Shown one piece after another: positions 43,256 to 51,209 of a stretch of 64,000 nucleotides of DNA. Source of the stretch: Prevotella sp. UBA2756 (GTDB lineage: Bacteria > Bacteroidota > Bacteroidia > Bacteroidales > Bacteroidaceae); contig DEJE01000038.1 of assembly GCA_002353205.1 (NCBI GenBank), positions 14,900 through 78,899 on the forward strand. Direction: 5' to 3'. The notes under the pieces were generated by a model that searched no databases, was not told the DNA's origin, and worked only from the letters and a program-made list of their open reading frames with translations. The translations under genes were made by a program, and so were the position numbers. Numbering within the stretch: the first letter of the stretch is position 1; each line of letters begins with the position of its first letter.

Positions 43256-45622
43256 CTATGCCTCCTCCTTCGTGTAGCTGCCGTAGCCATAGCCGTAGCC
43301 ATAGCCCTGACGGTGATGACGGCCCGTGGCCACTTTCGTTCCGTTGAGGATGAGGGCCATGTTCTTGAGCTTCTTCTCTGTGTAGTAACGCTCAATCACG
43401 GGCAGCATGTTGCGCTCCAGCAGTCCGCTGCGGATGACGAAGAGCGTCATGTCGGCTTGGTCGGCGATGATATTCGTGTCGGCCACGATGTCCACGGGGG
43501 CACTGTCGAGGAACACCATGTCGTAGACCGTGCGCAACTCGGCGATAAGAGCCTGCAGACGACCGTTGGCCAGCAGTTCGGCGGGGTTCGGGGGAAGTGT
43601 TCCCACGGGGATGATGTCGAGCGTAGGGCAGTCGGGATGGTGCTTGATGAGCGATTTCCAGTCGTCCTCCTGACCGGTCAGGTAGTTGGTGATGCCTTTC
43701 TTCGGGCTTCCCACGTATTCGCTGAGCGATGCCTTGCGGATGTCGAGGTCGATGGTGATGACGTGCTTGCCCTTGATGGCAAAGGTCGACGAGAGGTTCA
43801 TCGTGATGAATGTCTTTCCGCTGCCGGGATTGATGCTCGTGAGCAGCACCACCTTGGCGTTCTGATGGCTGTTCGACATGAACTCGAGGTTAGTGCGGAT
43901 GACGCGGAACGCCTCGTTGATGATGTTTCGCGTCTGTGGCTTCACCAGTATGCGGTTCTTGTCGCTATCCTTTTTCTTGCCTTGACGCAAGGGAATCTCG
44001 CCGATGAACGGTGTGGCGAGGTTAGCCAGATCTTGCTTTCCTCTGACGGTGGTGTTGAACTTCTCTTTCATCCAGAACACCACGGCCGGCACGGCCAAGC
44101 CGAAAAGCATCATCAGTGCCAGCAGTCGAAGGCGCTTGGGCGCTATGGGCTTCTTGCTTCCCATCGGCGGACAGATGATGCGTGTGTTGTAGGCGGTGAA
44201 AGCCTGCGTCAGCTCGTTCTCCTCGCGCTTCTGCAGCAGGAAGATATACAGTTCCTGAAGCACTCGTTGCTGGCGCTCCACCGAGAGCAGGTCCTTTGCC
44301 TGGATGGGCGTGGAGGCTATCTGCTCGTTGTTCTTCTGCTTGTTGTTCTCCAGTCCCTTGATCTGTATCTGCAGCTGTCCGATGGCATTGTTGAGCGAAG
44401 CCATGATGGCACCGCGCATAGCAGCCAGCTGACTGTCCATCTCGGCGACGATGGGGTTCTCGGCACTGCTCGACTGTGCGGTGTTGTTACGGCGCAGTTG
44501 CAGGGCGTTGTATTGTGCTATCTGCTCCTCGACGGCTTTCGACTGCGACAGCATGTTCGACGGCAGGAGCTGGTTCTTTGCAGAATTGTCGCGCATGTAG
44601 TCGCGGATGTATGTGGCCATGTAGAGCTCGTTGCGCAGCATCACCAGCTTGCCTTCGGCCTCGGTGGCTTCTTTCATGAAGATCTTCGTCGTTTCCACCA
44701 CGTCGGGCATCAGGTGCTTGCTCTTATAGGCCGATATGTTGTTGTCGACGTGTCCCAGATCGTGCTCGATGACGCGCAGGCGCTCGTCGATGAACTTCGA
44801 TGTCGACAGCGCCAGCTGGTTCTTGTCGTTCATCCAGTACTCCTTGTACACTTCGATGATCATGTTGATGAAGTCGTTGATGCGCTCTATGCTCACGTCC
44901 TTGAAGTTGATGTCGATCACCGTGGCGTCTTCCTCGCTGATGTCGGCACTGAAACGCTTGATGCAGCCCTCGGTGACGATGTACGGCTCTTCGCGCACGA
45001 CGCTGATCGTGGAGTCTTTCTGGTCGGTGTAGTGGTCGGTGGGGCGCACCGTGACCATGCCCACGGGCGTCTGCACGGCGGTGTTCAGTTTACCTTTCAC
45101 CTCGTCGTCGTAGTCGGTCTTGTTGCGCTTCATGCCGTTGATGGTGAACTGTCCGCCCGAACCGAAGTGCAGGTCCATCTCCACATGGTCGTCGTCGGTC
45201 AGCCCGTCGATGCTTACCTCGATGGGAAGCGTCTTGCCATAGAGCGTTACGTCGCGCAGACCTTTGCGCTTGGAGTAGTCGTAGTCGAGCTTCAGGCGGC
45301 GCACCACCTCGTAGACCACGGCGGGTGACTTCATGGCAAGCAGCTCGTTGCTCACGTTCGACGTGGAGTTGAAGAGCCCCATGCCCGAGAGCGCACCGCC
45401 CAGCTGGCCGCCCAGCATCGAGCTGGTCTGGTCGTCTTCCTTGATCATCACCTGTGCCGTTCGCTCGTAGACGAATTCAGTGGAGAAGAGATAAAGAAGA
45501 GTGAGTGCTACAAAAACAACGACCGACAAGAGGAACCATTTCCACTTGTCGAGACAGAGGTAAAAGAAATCTTTCAGATTCATCGAATCTGTGTTCGTAC
45601 GCGTATTTTGTTCTGTCGCCAT
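43256..45622 (-). CDS. wzc: Wzc-type polysaccharide co-polymerase and tyrosine autokinase
   Basis: 788-residue inner-membrane protein. An N-terminal Wzz domain with a first membrane helix (WKWFLLSVVVFVALTLLYLF) leads into a long periplasmic coiled-coil region (about 270-480) and a second helix near 510, then a BY-kinase domain with Walker A TSINPGSGKTFITMNL, Walker A' VITIDLDIRKAS and Walker B MVFLDSAPVDIVAD. The C-terminus is a tyrosine cluster (QGYGYGYGYGSY) encoded by a short tandem repeat near 43280-43310, the autophosphorylation tail. Start at MATEQNTRTN, nine bases after wza. Confidence 0.95.
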   Translation of the reverse strand: MATEQNTRTNTDSMNLKDFFYLCLDKWKWFLLSVVVFVALTLLYLFSTEFVYERTAQVMIKEDDQTSSMLGGQLGGALSGMGLFNSTSNVSNELLAMKSPAVVYEVVRRLKLDYDYSKRKGLRDVTLYGKTLPIEVSIDGLTDDDHVEMDLHFGSGGQFTINGMKRNKTDYDDEVKGKLNTAVQTPVGMVTVRPTDHYTDQKDSTISVVREEPYIVTEGCIKRFSADISEEDATVIDINFKDVSIERINDFINMIIEVYKEYWMNDKNQLALSTSKFIDERLRVIEHDLGHVDNNISAYKSKHLMPDVVETTKIFMKEATEAEGKLVMLRNELYMATYIRDYMRDNSAKNQLLPSNMLSQSKAVEEQIAQYNALQLRRNNTAQSSSAENPIVAEMDSQLAAMRGAIMASLNNAIGQLQIQIKGLENNKQKNNEQIASTPIQAKDLLSVERQQRVLQELYIFLLQKREENELTQAFTAYNTRIICPPMGSKKPIAPKRLRLLALMMLFGLAVPAVVFWMKEKFNTTVRGKQDLANLATPFIGEIPLRQGKKKDSDKNRILVKPQTRNIINEAFRVIRTNLEFMSNSHQNAKVVLLTSINPGSGKTFITMNLSSTFAIKGKHVITIDLDIRKASLSEYVGSPKKGITNYLTGQEDDWKSLIKHHPDCPTLDIIPVGTLPPNPAELLANGRLQALIAELRTVYDMVFLDSAPVDIVADTNIIADQADMTLFVIRSGLLERNMLPVIERYYTEKKLKNMALILNGTKVATGRHHRQGYGYGYGYGSYTKEEA

Positions 45623-45631
45623 GGCTTTTAC

Positions 45632-46438
45632 TTATTTAAACAATACGACTCCAAGGGTCACGATGACCGATGCCAGCGAAATCCAGAAACTGTAGGTCAT
45701 TGTCTGGCTGCCGTTCGTGGTAGACTGCATCTGCTTGGTCTTGTTGGCCTTCACGTAGATGACGTCACCCTGCTGAATGTAGAAGACGGGCGACTGCAGC
45801 AGCTGCTTGCCTTGCGTCAGGTCGACGTTGTAGACCTTTGCTCCGCCATCTTCCTGCCTGATGACTTGTATGTCGTTGCGCACGCCGAACGAGGTCAGAT
45901 CGCCCACGGCGCTGAAGGCTTCCAGTATGGAATAGTTGTCTTTGGGGATGGCATACGTGCCGGGACGCTGCACTTCACCCATGACGTTGAACGTGCGGTT
46001 GGTCATGTCGACCGTCACCGAGGCATCGTTCACCAGGTTCTGACCCCGCAGCTCCTTCTCCAGGAAGAGCTCAGCTTCGCGCCGCGTCATGCCCCCCAGC
46101 TTCACCTTGCCCAGGAACGGGAAGTTGATGCTGCCGTTCTCGTCGACCACATAGTTGATCATGTAGTCGATGGCGTTCATGTTGTTGGGGTTATATTCCG
46201 AGATCAGTGTCTTGTTGTACGCCATGCGCAGCTCCGGATTCTTCGTCTCCACCACGATGTTCAGCTCATCCTGCGGCTTGATGGTGATGGGATTCGATGA
46301 TGTCAGTGCTACCAGTTCGCCCGGCGTGAGGTCCTGGAAGTAATTATAGTCAGCAGGGGCTTTGCAAGAGGCAAACCCCATGGCCACGCCGGCGATAAGG
46401 ACCAGCGCTGCCATTCTTGACTTGAAACGTATCAGCAT
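45632..46438 (-). CDS. wza: Wza-type polysaccharide export lipoprotein
   Basis: 268-residue outer-membrane export protein. Lipobox FASCKA (Cys about residue 25), a polysaccharide-export domain (ITIKPQDELNIVVETKNPEL, GSINFPFLGKVKLGGMTRREAE), then an SLBB domain (RTFNVMGEVQRPGTYAI). A C-terminal helix (TYSFWISLASVIVTLGVVLF) spans the outer membrane as in Wza-like proteins. First gene of the capsule operon; leader of about 60 bases from the promoter at 46500. Confidence 0.93.
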   Translation of the reverse strand: MLIRFKSRMAALVLIAGVAMGFASCKAPADYNYFQDLTPGELVALTSSNPITIKPQDELNIVVETKNPELRMAYNKTLISEYNPNNMNAIDYMINYVVDENGSINFPFLGKVKLGGMTRREAELFLEKELRGQNLVNDASVTVDMTNRTFNVMGEVQRPGTYAIPKDNYSILEAFSAVGDLTSFGVRNDIQVIRQEDGGAKVYNVDLTQGKQLLQSPVFYIQQGDVIYVKANKTKQMQSTTNGSQTMTYSFWISLASVIVTLGVVLFK

Positions 46439-46499
46439 AGTATACTATTTTTAATATATATATAAACTCAAAAAAACGCGTTTTGTTGCATTGAGCCTG

Positions 46500-46507
46500 C
46501 AAAATTA
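46500..46507 (-). promoter_or_regulatory. -7 box for the capsule operon
   Basis: TAATTTTG on the minus strand, about 60 bases before wza. The 240 bases between here and the tmRNA promoter contain no gene. Confidence 0.6.
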
Positions 46508-46742
46508 GTCATTTTTTCTGAGAAAACGCTACTTTATGCCTCCTTTTAGCTGTTTTCCTTGTTTTTATTACACTTCTTCTGGCAGACAAGGCAAATGTGC
46601 AGGCTTTATATGGCTCGTTTCATGAGAATACATGGCTGTTGTGCTACACGAAGGAAATGCTCATAGGTCCGTTAAAAAAGGAAGGATGAAGAAAAACGCA
46701 AAAAAAATAGGGGAAAAGAATGCTGGTTTCAAAAATAATTAT

Positions 46743-46750
46743 TATCTTTG
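46743..46750 (+). promoter_or_regulatory. -7 box for tmRNA
   Basis: TATCTTTG about 100 bases upstream of the mature tmRNA 5' end, implying a precursor leader. Confidence 0.65.
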
Positions 46751-46851
46751 CAGTCCGAAATGAAAGCTGAAGGCAAGCGCTCCTGAGTGCAGGACGGTCG
46801 AGCCGGAGGCCTTACGCATTTCGAAGTTGTTGATAGTCAGCAACAAACAAT

Positions 46852-47249
46852 GGGGTTGACTGGATTTGACAGCGGGTTGAAATGGTACGTAAGCACGCGG
46901 AGCCTCGTTGGCTATCTCCTAAAACGAAGCGAACAACAAATTAATTGGCAACAACAAGTATGCTCTCGCTGCTTAATCGAAGCACAGTAGATTACGAGCT
47001 TAATTCCGTCACTAGGTGATGGAACGAGACGTCGCTCAAGGGATGTTGTCCCGAATCTCCTTGGACCAGCGGCGCAGGTAAATCGGGAATAGCGCGGTCA
47101 GGCCCCGATGGCCGTGTGAAATCTTAGGGGATAAGGTGCCGGTTGGTGGTCCAGGTCTTGCCGACACTCGAAAACCAAAGTCTGGAATAAGCGTGTAGAA
47201 AGCGTATGGTTTCCCTGTTTGGACGCGGGTTCGACTCCCGCCAGCTCCA
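46852..47249 (+). ncRNA. ssrA: Transfer-messenger RNA (tmRNA)
   Basis: Rescues stalled ribosomes. The 5' end GGGGTTGACTGGATTTGACA and the 3' end GGGTTCGACTCCCGCCAGCT form the tRNA-like acceptor and T arms. The tag frame at 46947-46976 reads GNNKYALAA then stop, close to the 9-residue tags of other Bacteroidales. CCA is not encoded. The last bases double as the attachment site of the adjacent integrative element, which restores the 3' end but separates the gene from its terminator. Confidence 0.96.
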
Positions 47250-47250
47250 C
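47238..47250 (+). other. attL core
   Basis: CCGCCAGCTCCAC at the tmRNA 3' end, repeated at 53456-53468. Confidence 0.85.
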
Positions 47251-47282
47251 AATAGTCATTGATAATCAATGATTTGCAGATT

Positions 47283-47302
47283 TTACGCACGTAATTACGC
47301 AC
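47283..47302 (+). other. Left paired recombinase arm-type sites (candidate)
   Basis: TTACGCAC at 47283-47290 and 47295-47302, 12 bp apart in the same orientation. The same pair with the same spacing occurs at the right end (53316-53323 and 53328-53335). Confidence 0.6.
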
Positions 47303-47399
47303 GTTTTAGCGGATTGCGTGCCCCTATTCCAAAAGAAAAAAGCCGCCTATCTTCACAGACCAGCGACCTCGGAACTTTGTAACTGAGTCGGAAATAATA

Positions 47400-47852
47400 T
47401 TAAGCGATCAGGGGGGTGATCGTCTTTAATAGCTCGGAATATTCGTACAAGCAATTTGCAACCGTATGGGTATAAGCTGCCCTTTCTCCCAGATCTTCAG
47501 AGTGCGGAATCATTGCCAACACACTTGCAGCCTCAGCAACACACTCCTTTGATTCTTCTAGGGTTATGCTTTCCTTGAAATAGATTTCAAGTGTAGAATA
47601 ATCGTGGATCGTCTTTTCTTCTGCTCTCTTGGCCGTTGCATTTTCAAGCAATTTCAAAGCCTTATCAAATCTTTCGTTACTTTCATCTATCTTTTTTTGA
47701 TAAGATTCGCAATCCAATAGAAGGTTGTGGCGTTCTGCACTGAGTGCCTTGTTACGTTCTTCCAATTCTTCGACTTTCATTTCAAGGTCTCGGATTTCAA
47801 TTTTTGCATCTCTCAACTTTGCCCATATCGGGGCTTTTTTCCTGTTACTCAT
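47400..47852 (-). CDS. Coiled-coil protein of unknown function (element)
   Basis: 150 residues, not recognised. Residues about 12-70 are a long charged coiled coil (KIEIRDLEMKVEELEERNKA onward); the C-terminal half is helical (ESKECVAEAASVLAMI). No membrane segment or catalytic motif. A TATCTTTG promoter lies at 47916-47923, and two palindromic operators follow further upstream (47974 and 48062). Nearest gene to attL. Confidence 0.7.
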   Translation of the reverse strand: MSNRKKAPIWAKLRDAKIEIRDLEMKVEELEERNKALSAERHNLLLDCESYQKKIDESNERFDKALKLLENATAKRAEEKTIHDYSTLEIYFKESITLEESKECVAEAASVLAMIPHSEDLGERAAYTHTVANCLYEYSELLKTITPLIA

Positions 47853-47915
47853 ATTCTTCTTATTTGTGCCCTGGTGGTTGGCCGGGGCGTTGCCTTTTTA
47901 TCATTTCCGGGGGCA

Positions 47916-47923
47916 AAGATAAG
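47916..47923 (-). promoter_or_regulatory. -7 box for the coiled-coil gene
   Basis: TATCTTTG on the minus strand, 63 bases before the start codon. Confidence 0.6.
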
Positions 47924-47973
47924 ATATTTTTATGATACTGAAAAATGCTTGATTTTGGGCAAAATCGGCGGAA

Positions 47974-47989
47974 TAAACCAAACGGTTTA
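47974..47989. promoter_or_regulatory. Palindromic operator candidate 1
   Basis: TAAACCAAACGGTTTA: 6-bp inverted arms TAAACC/GGTTTA around a 4-base centre; the same arms recur at 48062. Confidence 0.55.
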
Positions 47990-48061
47990 CCCCTTCACAA
48001 AAAGGAAAATCACACGAGAAACAGCCGCCGAGAATAATGTATAATAGCCTACTCAAATACG

Positions 48062-48077
48062 TAAACCAATTGGTTTA
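48062..48077. promoter_or_regulatory. Palindromic operator candidate 2
   Basis: TAAACCAATTGGTTTA, a perfect 16-bp palindrome with the same arms as 47974-47989; centres are 88 bp apart. Confidence 0.6.
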
Positions 48078-48155
48078 TCAGACATTTAGACACTTTTTTT
48101 GCTCTCTTTGTTTTTTTTATATTTTGTTCACGTTCTGCAAGTGCTTCGCCACGTC

Positions 48156-48324
48156 AATACTACCGACACCCGAGAAGTTCTTGGAGTACCAGCGGGCCAT
48201 CCTCGACGGGAAGGACGTGTCCGGCTGGCAATGGGAAGGTGAGGTGAAGGACGTGCCAGGATGGTTCAAAGCAAACTTCCCGGAAAGATACAAGATTATC
48301 AGTAGGCTGCTCGGAATATCATAA
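48156..48324 (+). pseudogene. Possible 3' gene fragment on the plus strand
   Basis: The frame ending at 48324 looks coding only over its last 56 codons (PTPEKFLEYQRAILDGKDVS, then GWQWEGEVKDVPGWF), which are GC-richer than the AT-rich run before them. An ATG exists at 48037, but the codons between it and about 48150 look non-coding and contain the operator palindrome. It may be a truncated gene tail; no family recognised. Confidence 0.35.
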
Positions 48325-48489
48325 TCACACGAAGCCATAAGTCGAGCAAATGCGCTCGCCCTGCTTTGAGTACTCAACAATCTCAACACGTCGCGCCTTT
48401 GATTTTTCACAGGGCATGTGGTGAGCATCATAATAATAGGCAACCGAATATGCACCGCCATTCGGTGTGGGCTCGTTAATTCGTTCAGA
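48325..48489 (-). CDS. Small ORF without ATG, possibly frameshifted (element)
   Basis: 55 codons reading as a plausible small protein (NEPTPNGGAYSVAYYYDAHH, then MPCEKSKARRVEIVEYSKQG). The frame has no upstream ATG: a stop lies at 48496-48498, and only CTG (48489) or ATT could start it. An ATG at 48499 (MITSER) is out of frame by one base, across an AATTT run. Either an unusual start is used or a one-base indel broke the gene. Confidence 0.35.
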   Translation of the reverse strand, partial: SERINEPTPNGGAYSVAYYYDAHHMPCEKSKARRVEIVEYSKQGERICSTYGFV

Positions 48490-48529
48490 AGTAATCATGT
48501 TGCAAATTTACGAATTATTTTTGAAACTA

Positions 48530-48713
48530 CAAAATAAAAGTGCAGGAGGTGGCTATTTACCACCCCTGCCTTGCTTTTTACGGTACAACACTTGTTTTGA
48601 TACTACGCACCTGGGGGTCGTTTTCGGGTAGTAAAAGTGTGAACGTATTAAGGCAATACGCCCACACTTGTTCAGCAACTTGTCAACGTGCACTTATACC
48701 GCGCTTTGCGATA
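48530..48713 (-). ncRNA. Candidate small RNA of the element, about 180 nt
   Basis: Promoter TTTG-N19-TAACTTTG (48746-48749 and 48719-48726, minus strand) and a terminator hairpin GCAGGGGTGG / CCACCTCCTGC followed by ACTTTTATTTT (48529-48570). The interior holds a strong stem AAGTGTG..CGTATT / AATACG..CACACTT (about 48636-48669). No ATG-initiated frame of useful length runs this way. It lies between two gene blocks of the element. Confidence 0.55.
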
Positions 48714-48718
48714 CGTTG

Positions 48719-48749
48719 CAAAGTTAGCAATTATTATTCATTTGGCAAA
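48719..48749 (-). promoter_or_regulatory. Promoter of the element's small RNA
   Basis: TAACTTTG with TTTG exactly 19 bases upstream, the full Bacteroidetes consensus. Confidence 0.65.
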
Positions 48750-48841
48750 ATGATATTGGCATAATTTATCTATGCGTGTTTGTGCTCGCGCACAATACAG
48801 GCTTATTGCTCTTGTCAATAATTCCCACACGGACACAAAGA

Positions 48842-48880
48842 AAAGCCGACACATACGCCCCAGCGAATTGTGACGGCTTT
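48842..48880 (-). terminator. Terminator of the element's gene block
   Basis: 12-bp stem AAAGCCGTCACA / TGTGTCGGCTTT with one mismatch, then TTTCTTT on the minus strand, seven bases past the stop at 48888. Confidence 0.6.
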
Positions 48881-48887
48881 CCCCTTG

Positions 48888-49106
48888 TCATGATTGAACC
48901 AATACGCGAACCGTGCCACGCTTCACCTCAATAAGCCCCAGGCCTTTCATGTCTCGCAAAATGGCCTCAGCCGCTTTCGGGTAGGTATGGAAATGGCCGC
49001 AAAGACACGTGACAAAAGAACTGAGCGCGGTCAGATTTGTCTCGTAATGCCAGGCGAACCAATTACAAAAGTCATGTAATTGCGTCTGCGTTAATCCGCA
49101 TTCCAT
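48888..49106 (-). CDS. Small winged-helix-like protein (element)
   Basis: 72 residues, not recognised. The C-terminal part (AAEAILRDMKGLGLIEVKRG) has the helix-then-hairpin look of a winged helix. Its start overlaps the upstream gene by 35 bases; a later start is possible but no other early ATG exists. Last gene before the block terminator. Confidence 0.55.
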   Translation of the reverse strand: MECGLTQTQLHDFCNWFAWHYETNLTALSSFVTCLCGHFHTYPKAAEAILRDMKGLGLIEVKRGTVRVLVQS

Positions 49107-49299
49107 TGCCCAGCGTTATTTCTACGCGCCCACCGTTCCCGGTCAGCGATTCCAGGCCGCGAATACCTTTAACGTCGTTCTCTTTGGCCTTGCTGATGAT
49201 TCTCTCCTTGATGGCCTCCTTTTCGGCCTTGCTCTTTTTTGACGATTCCAGCTCTTTGTCTATGGCCTCGCCGATGGTCTTAATTTCCTGTTCTGTCAT
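49072..49299 (-). CDS. Small charged protein of unknown function (element)
   Basis: 75 residues, not recognised. The N-terminal two thirds is a Lys/Glu-rich helix (KELESSKKSKAEKEAIKERI); the end (GRVEITLGNGMRINADAIT) looks like a beta hairpin. Six bases after the 204-residue gene, so co-transcribed. Confidence 0.6.
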   Translation of the reverse strand: MTEQEIKTIGEAIDKELESSKKSKAEKEAIKERIISKAKENDVKGIRGLESLTGNGGRVEITLGNGMRINADAIT

Positions 49300-49305
49300 A
49301 TTGAT

Positions 49306-49920
49306 CTATTTGTTGGTGATTAGCTTGCTAAAGTCCGCGCGTCCGTTCACCTTGAATCCTTCCGGGGTAGGATAGACGAACGTTGCCCAGCTGCTGAATG
49401 CGTCGTTTGCTGGTATGTTCCCGGCAAAGAACTCGTTAAGGTATTCACAAAGCCTCTCGCACTTGTGATATGCCTCGATCCGTGCCGGATCTGTAAGATA
49501 TACGTTGGTGTATTCTTCAAGTTTGGCCTCGTCTACAACAAACGATTCACCTTTGAGCGCAATCAGCTTTTCTTCATCTGCTGCCAGCTTTGTTACGCCT
49601 CTCATTACCTGGTATGGATGAAATTTCAGCTGTGTATTGAAATCGCTCTCGGCTGCGGCTCTTACTACGTTGCCAATATAGCCGCCACTGTTCGCGCACT
49701 CCTTTTTTGCTTTAGAGATGAATGCCTCCCGGAAAGCATCTTCATCGTTCACCCATTCCAAAACAGACGGTTTCAGGATGGGTAAGTTTAAAGCCTTGCA
49801 GATAGGTATCACCGTATTGTTGGCAATTCCGCATACGTTAGCCACACGATTCCGTACATCACAAGCTCTTTGGAAGTTGTTGAACAACAAAACCCGTTCT
49901 TCATTTTTTTTCTTTGTCAT
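49306..49920 (-). CDS. Unknown 204-residue protein (element)
   Basis: Not recognised. Helical, with an N-terminal segment that may bind DNA (RNRVANVCGIANNTVIPICK) and a C-terminal FSSWATFVYPTPEGFKVNGR. No membrane segment or enzyme motif. Spaced seven bases after the 96-residue gene in the same block. Confidence 0.65.
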   Translation of the reverse strand: MTKKKNEERVLLFNNFQRACDVRNRVANVCGIANNTVIPICKALNLPILKPSVLEWVNDEDAFREAFISKAKKECANSGGYIGNVVRAAAESDFNTQLKFHPYQVMRGVTKLAADEEKLIALKGESFVVDEAKLEEYTNVYLTDPARIEAYHKCERLCEYLNEFFAGNIPANDAFSSWATFVYPTPEGFKVNGRADFSKLITNK

Positions 49921-49927
49921 AACTAAA

Positions 49928-50218
49928 CTATACTTTTAATGATTCCACTTGCACTATCAGTTCGCCGCCAAGCGTGCCGCCCTTGCAGCCGCCTACGATG
50001 GTAGAGATCTCCGCGTGATCGTTCAGCATACCACGAACCAGGGACACGGCGAACGTTGCCAAATCGTAGGCCGTCTGATGGTCAATTCCGTGAGCCGCAC
50101 ACATATTCGTGAACTCTCCCGGTGTTATACACTTCACGGGTGTTTCTCCCGTGTCCTGTCCGAGCTTGTTTTTTATCGCCTCGAACAAATCTGCGATACT
50201 ACAATTATCCTTTGTCAT
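49928..50218 (-). CDS. Unknown 96-residue protein (element)
   Basis: Not recognised. Helical N-terminus (SIADLFEAIKNKLGQDTGET) and a C-terminal Gly-rich strand pattern (GGCKGGTLGGELIVQVESL). It begins about 130 bases past the GATG array and heads the four-gene block that ends at 48888. Confidence 0.6.
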   Translation of the reverse strand: MTKDNCSIADLFEAIKNKLGQDTGETPVKCITPGEFTNMCAAHGIDHQTAYDLATFAVSLVRGMLNDHAEISTIVGGCKGGTLGGELIVQVESLKV

Positions 50219-50351
50219 AACTTCAAAATGTTTGTTTTCTAAGCGTTTGTGGAGCGTAGCACTGTCAAGTGCGACAAACCCTCTGTTAAGAGGGTCAAAG
50301 TTCCCTCTATGTTAATAATCTTCTATGTTCCCTCTATATTTCCTCTTATTT

Positions 50352-50486
50352 AAGATGCACTACTTGATGCACTACTTGATGTTGTTTCTTTTAAGATGCA
50401 CTACTTGATGCACTACTTGATGTTCTACTCCTTTTAAGATGCACTATAGATGAACATTAGATGCACTATAGATGAACATTAGATGA
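50352..50486. repeat. Iteron-like array of GATG motifs
   Basis: Eleven GATG motifs in one orientation at 50354, 50366, 50378, 50395, 50407, 50419, 50438, 50449, 50460, 50471 and 50482; most spacings are 11 or 12 bp. The first six form two blocks of GATGCACTACTT repeats. The rest are two 22-bp copies of GATGCACTATAGATGAACAT. An AT-rich tract with two GTTCCCTCTAT copies lies beside it (50300-50330). The array starts right at the stop of the 240-residue gene. Confidence 0.85.
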
Positions 50487-51209
50487 TTACGGGCTTTCGG
50501 CCTGTAGTTTTGATAATGCTGCTTTCTTGGCCTCTTTCAACAGATCTTTCGGTCTGTTCCTTCTTTCTTTCATATCGGCCTCAGCCCTGGTGATTAGTTC
50601 CTCCATTGTTAAGGTAGTGGAGCAATAGAAGCCGCGAACCTTGTGCTTGCTGTTGCCTCCGTAGAAGGTAACGCCGCGCTTTTCAAATAGAGCCTCAAGA
50701 AGCTTTTTACTCCAATACCGATTCAGGTATTTTTTCACGCTGTCTGATAGGTTAATTATACCCTTTGGCCTCGTATTGCCATCCATACGGCTGCATATTG
50801 CCGCCATATTCGTTCTTATCATGTCTCGCTTGCCTACCATTGATTTAACGGCCAAATAAGCCAGTAACAAAGCCCGGTCGAACTCTGTGCTCTCTTCGTC
50901 GTGAAAACGCCAATAAGATTCTCTGCTTATACTGAAATATGCCGGGGCGAACTTCGCTTTTTCTACAAGTTCAATATAAAGAGCCTCACCCCTTTTCCAC
51001 GAGCTTATAGGGTCAAAATAGTTGATATGGTAACCCGCAACTTTCTTCTTTATTTCGTCCGCGTCGAGCCTTGATTTATACATTGCTTTGCAAGCATCAT
51101 AAAGAATGAAGTCAGTCACCTTGAAAAGGGCTTCCATAAAGCTCTTGTCAGTTTCCAGGGCATTGTGAAAAATCGTACACGGTACGTTAAAATAAATTGC
51201 CTTACCCAT
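50487..51209 (-). CDS. Unknown 240-residue protein next to the repeat array (element)
   Basis: Not recognised. Features seen: a Trp-containing central part (GYHINYFDPISSWKRGEALY), a helical stretch with LLLAYLAVKSMVGKRDMIRT that could hold a helix-turn-helix, and a basic end (AEADMKERRNRPKDLLKEAK). Lying between small DNA-binding-type proteins and an iteron-like array, a replication-initiator or repressor role is conceivable but unproven. Overlaps the upstream 67-residue gene by eight bases. Confidence 0.65.
   Translation of the reverse strand: MGKAIYFNVPCTIFHNALETDKSFMEALFKVTDFILYDACKAMYKSRLDADEIKKKVAGYHINYFDPISSWKRGEALYIELVEKAKFAPAYFSISRESYWRFHDEESTEFDRALLLAYLAVKSMVGKRDMIRTNMAAICSRMDGNTRPKGIINLSDSVKKYLNRYWSKKLLEALFEKRGVTFYGGNSKHKVRGFYCSTTLTMEELITRAEADMKERRNRPKDLLKEAKKAALSKLQAESP

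Noticed and set aside
43244..45328. Long plus-strand open frame (694 codons) opposite wzc
   Set aside because: Val/His/Leu-rich antisense shadow; the minus strand has all Wzc motifs and operon overlaps.
47036..47302. Minus-strand 88-codon frame across tmRNA
   Set aside because: It is the complement of the tmRNA gene and att site.
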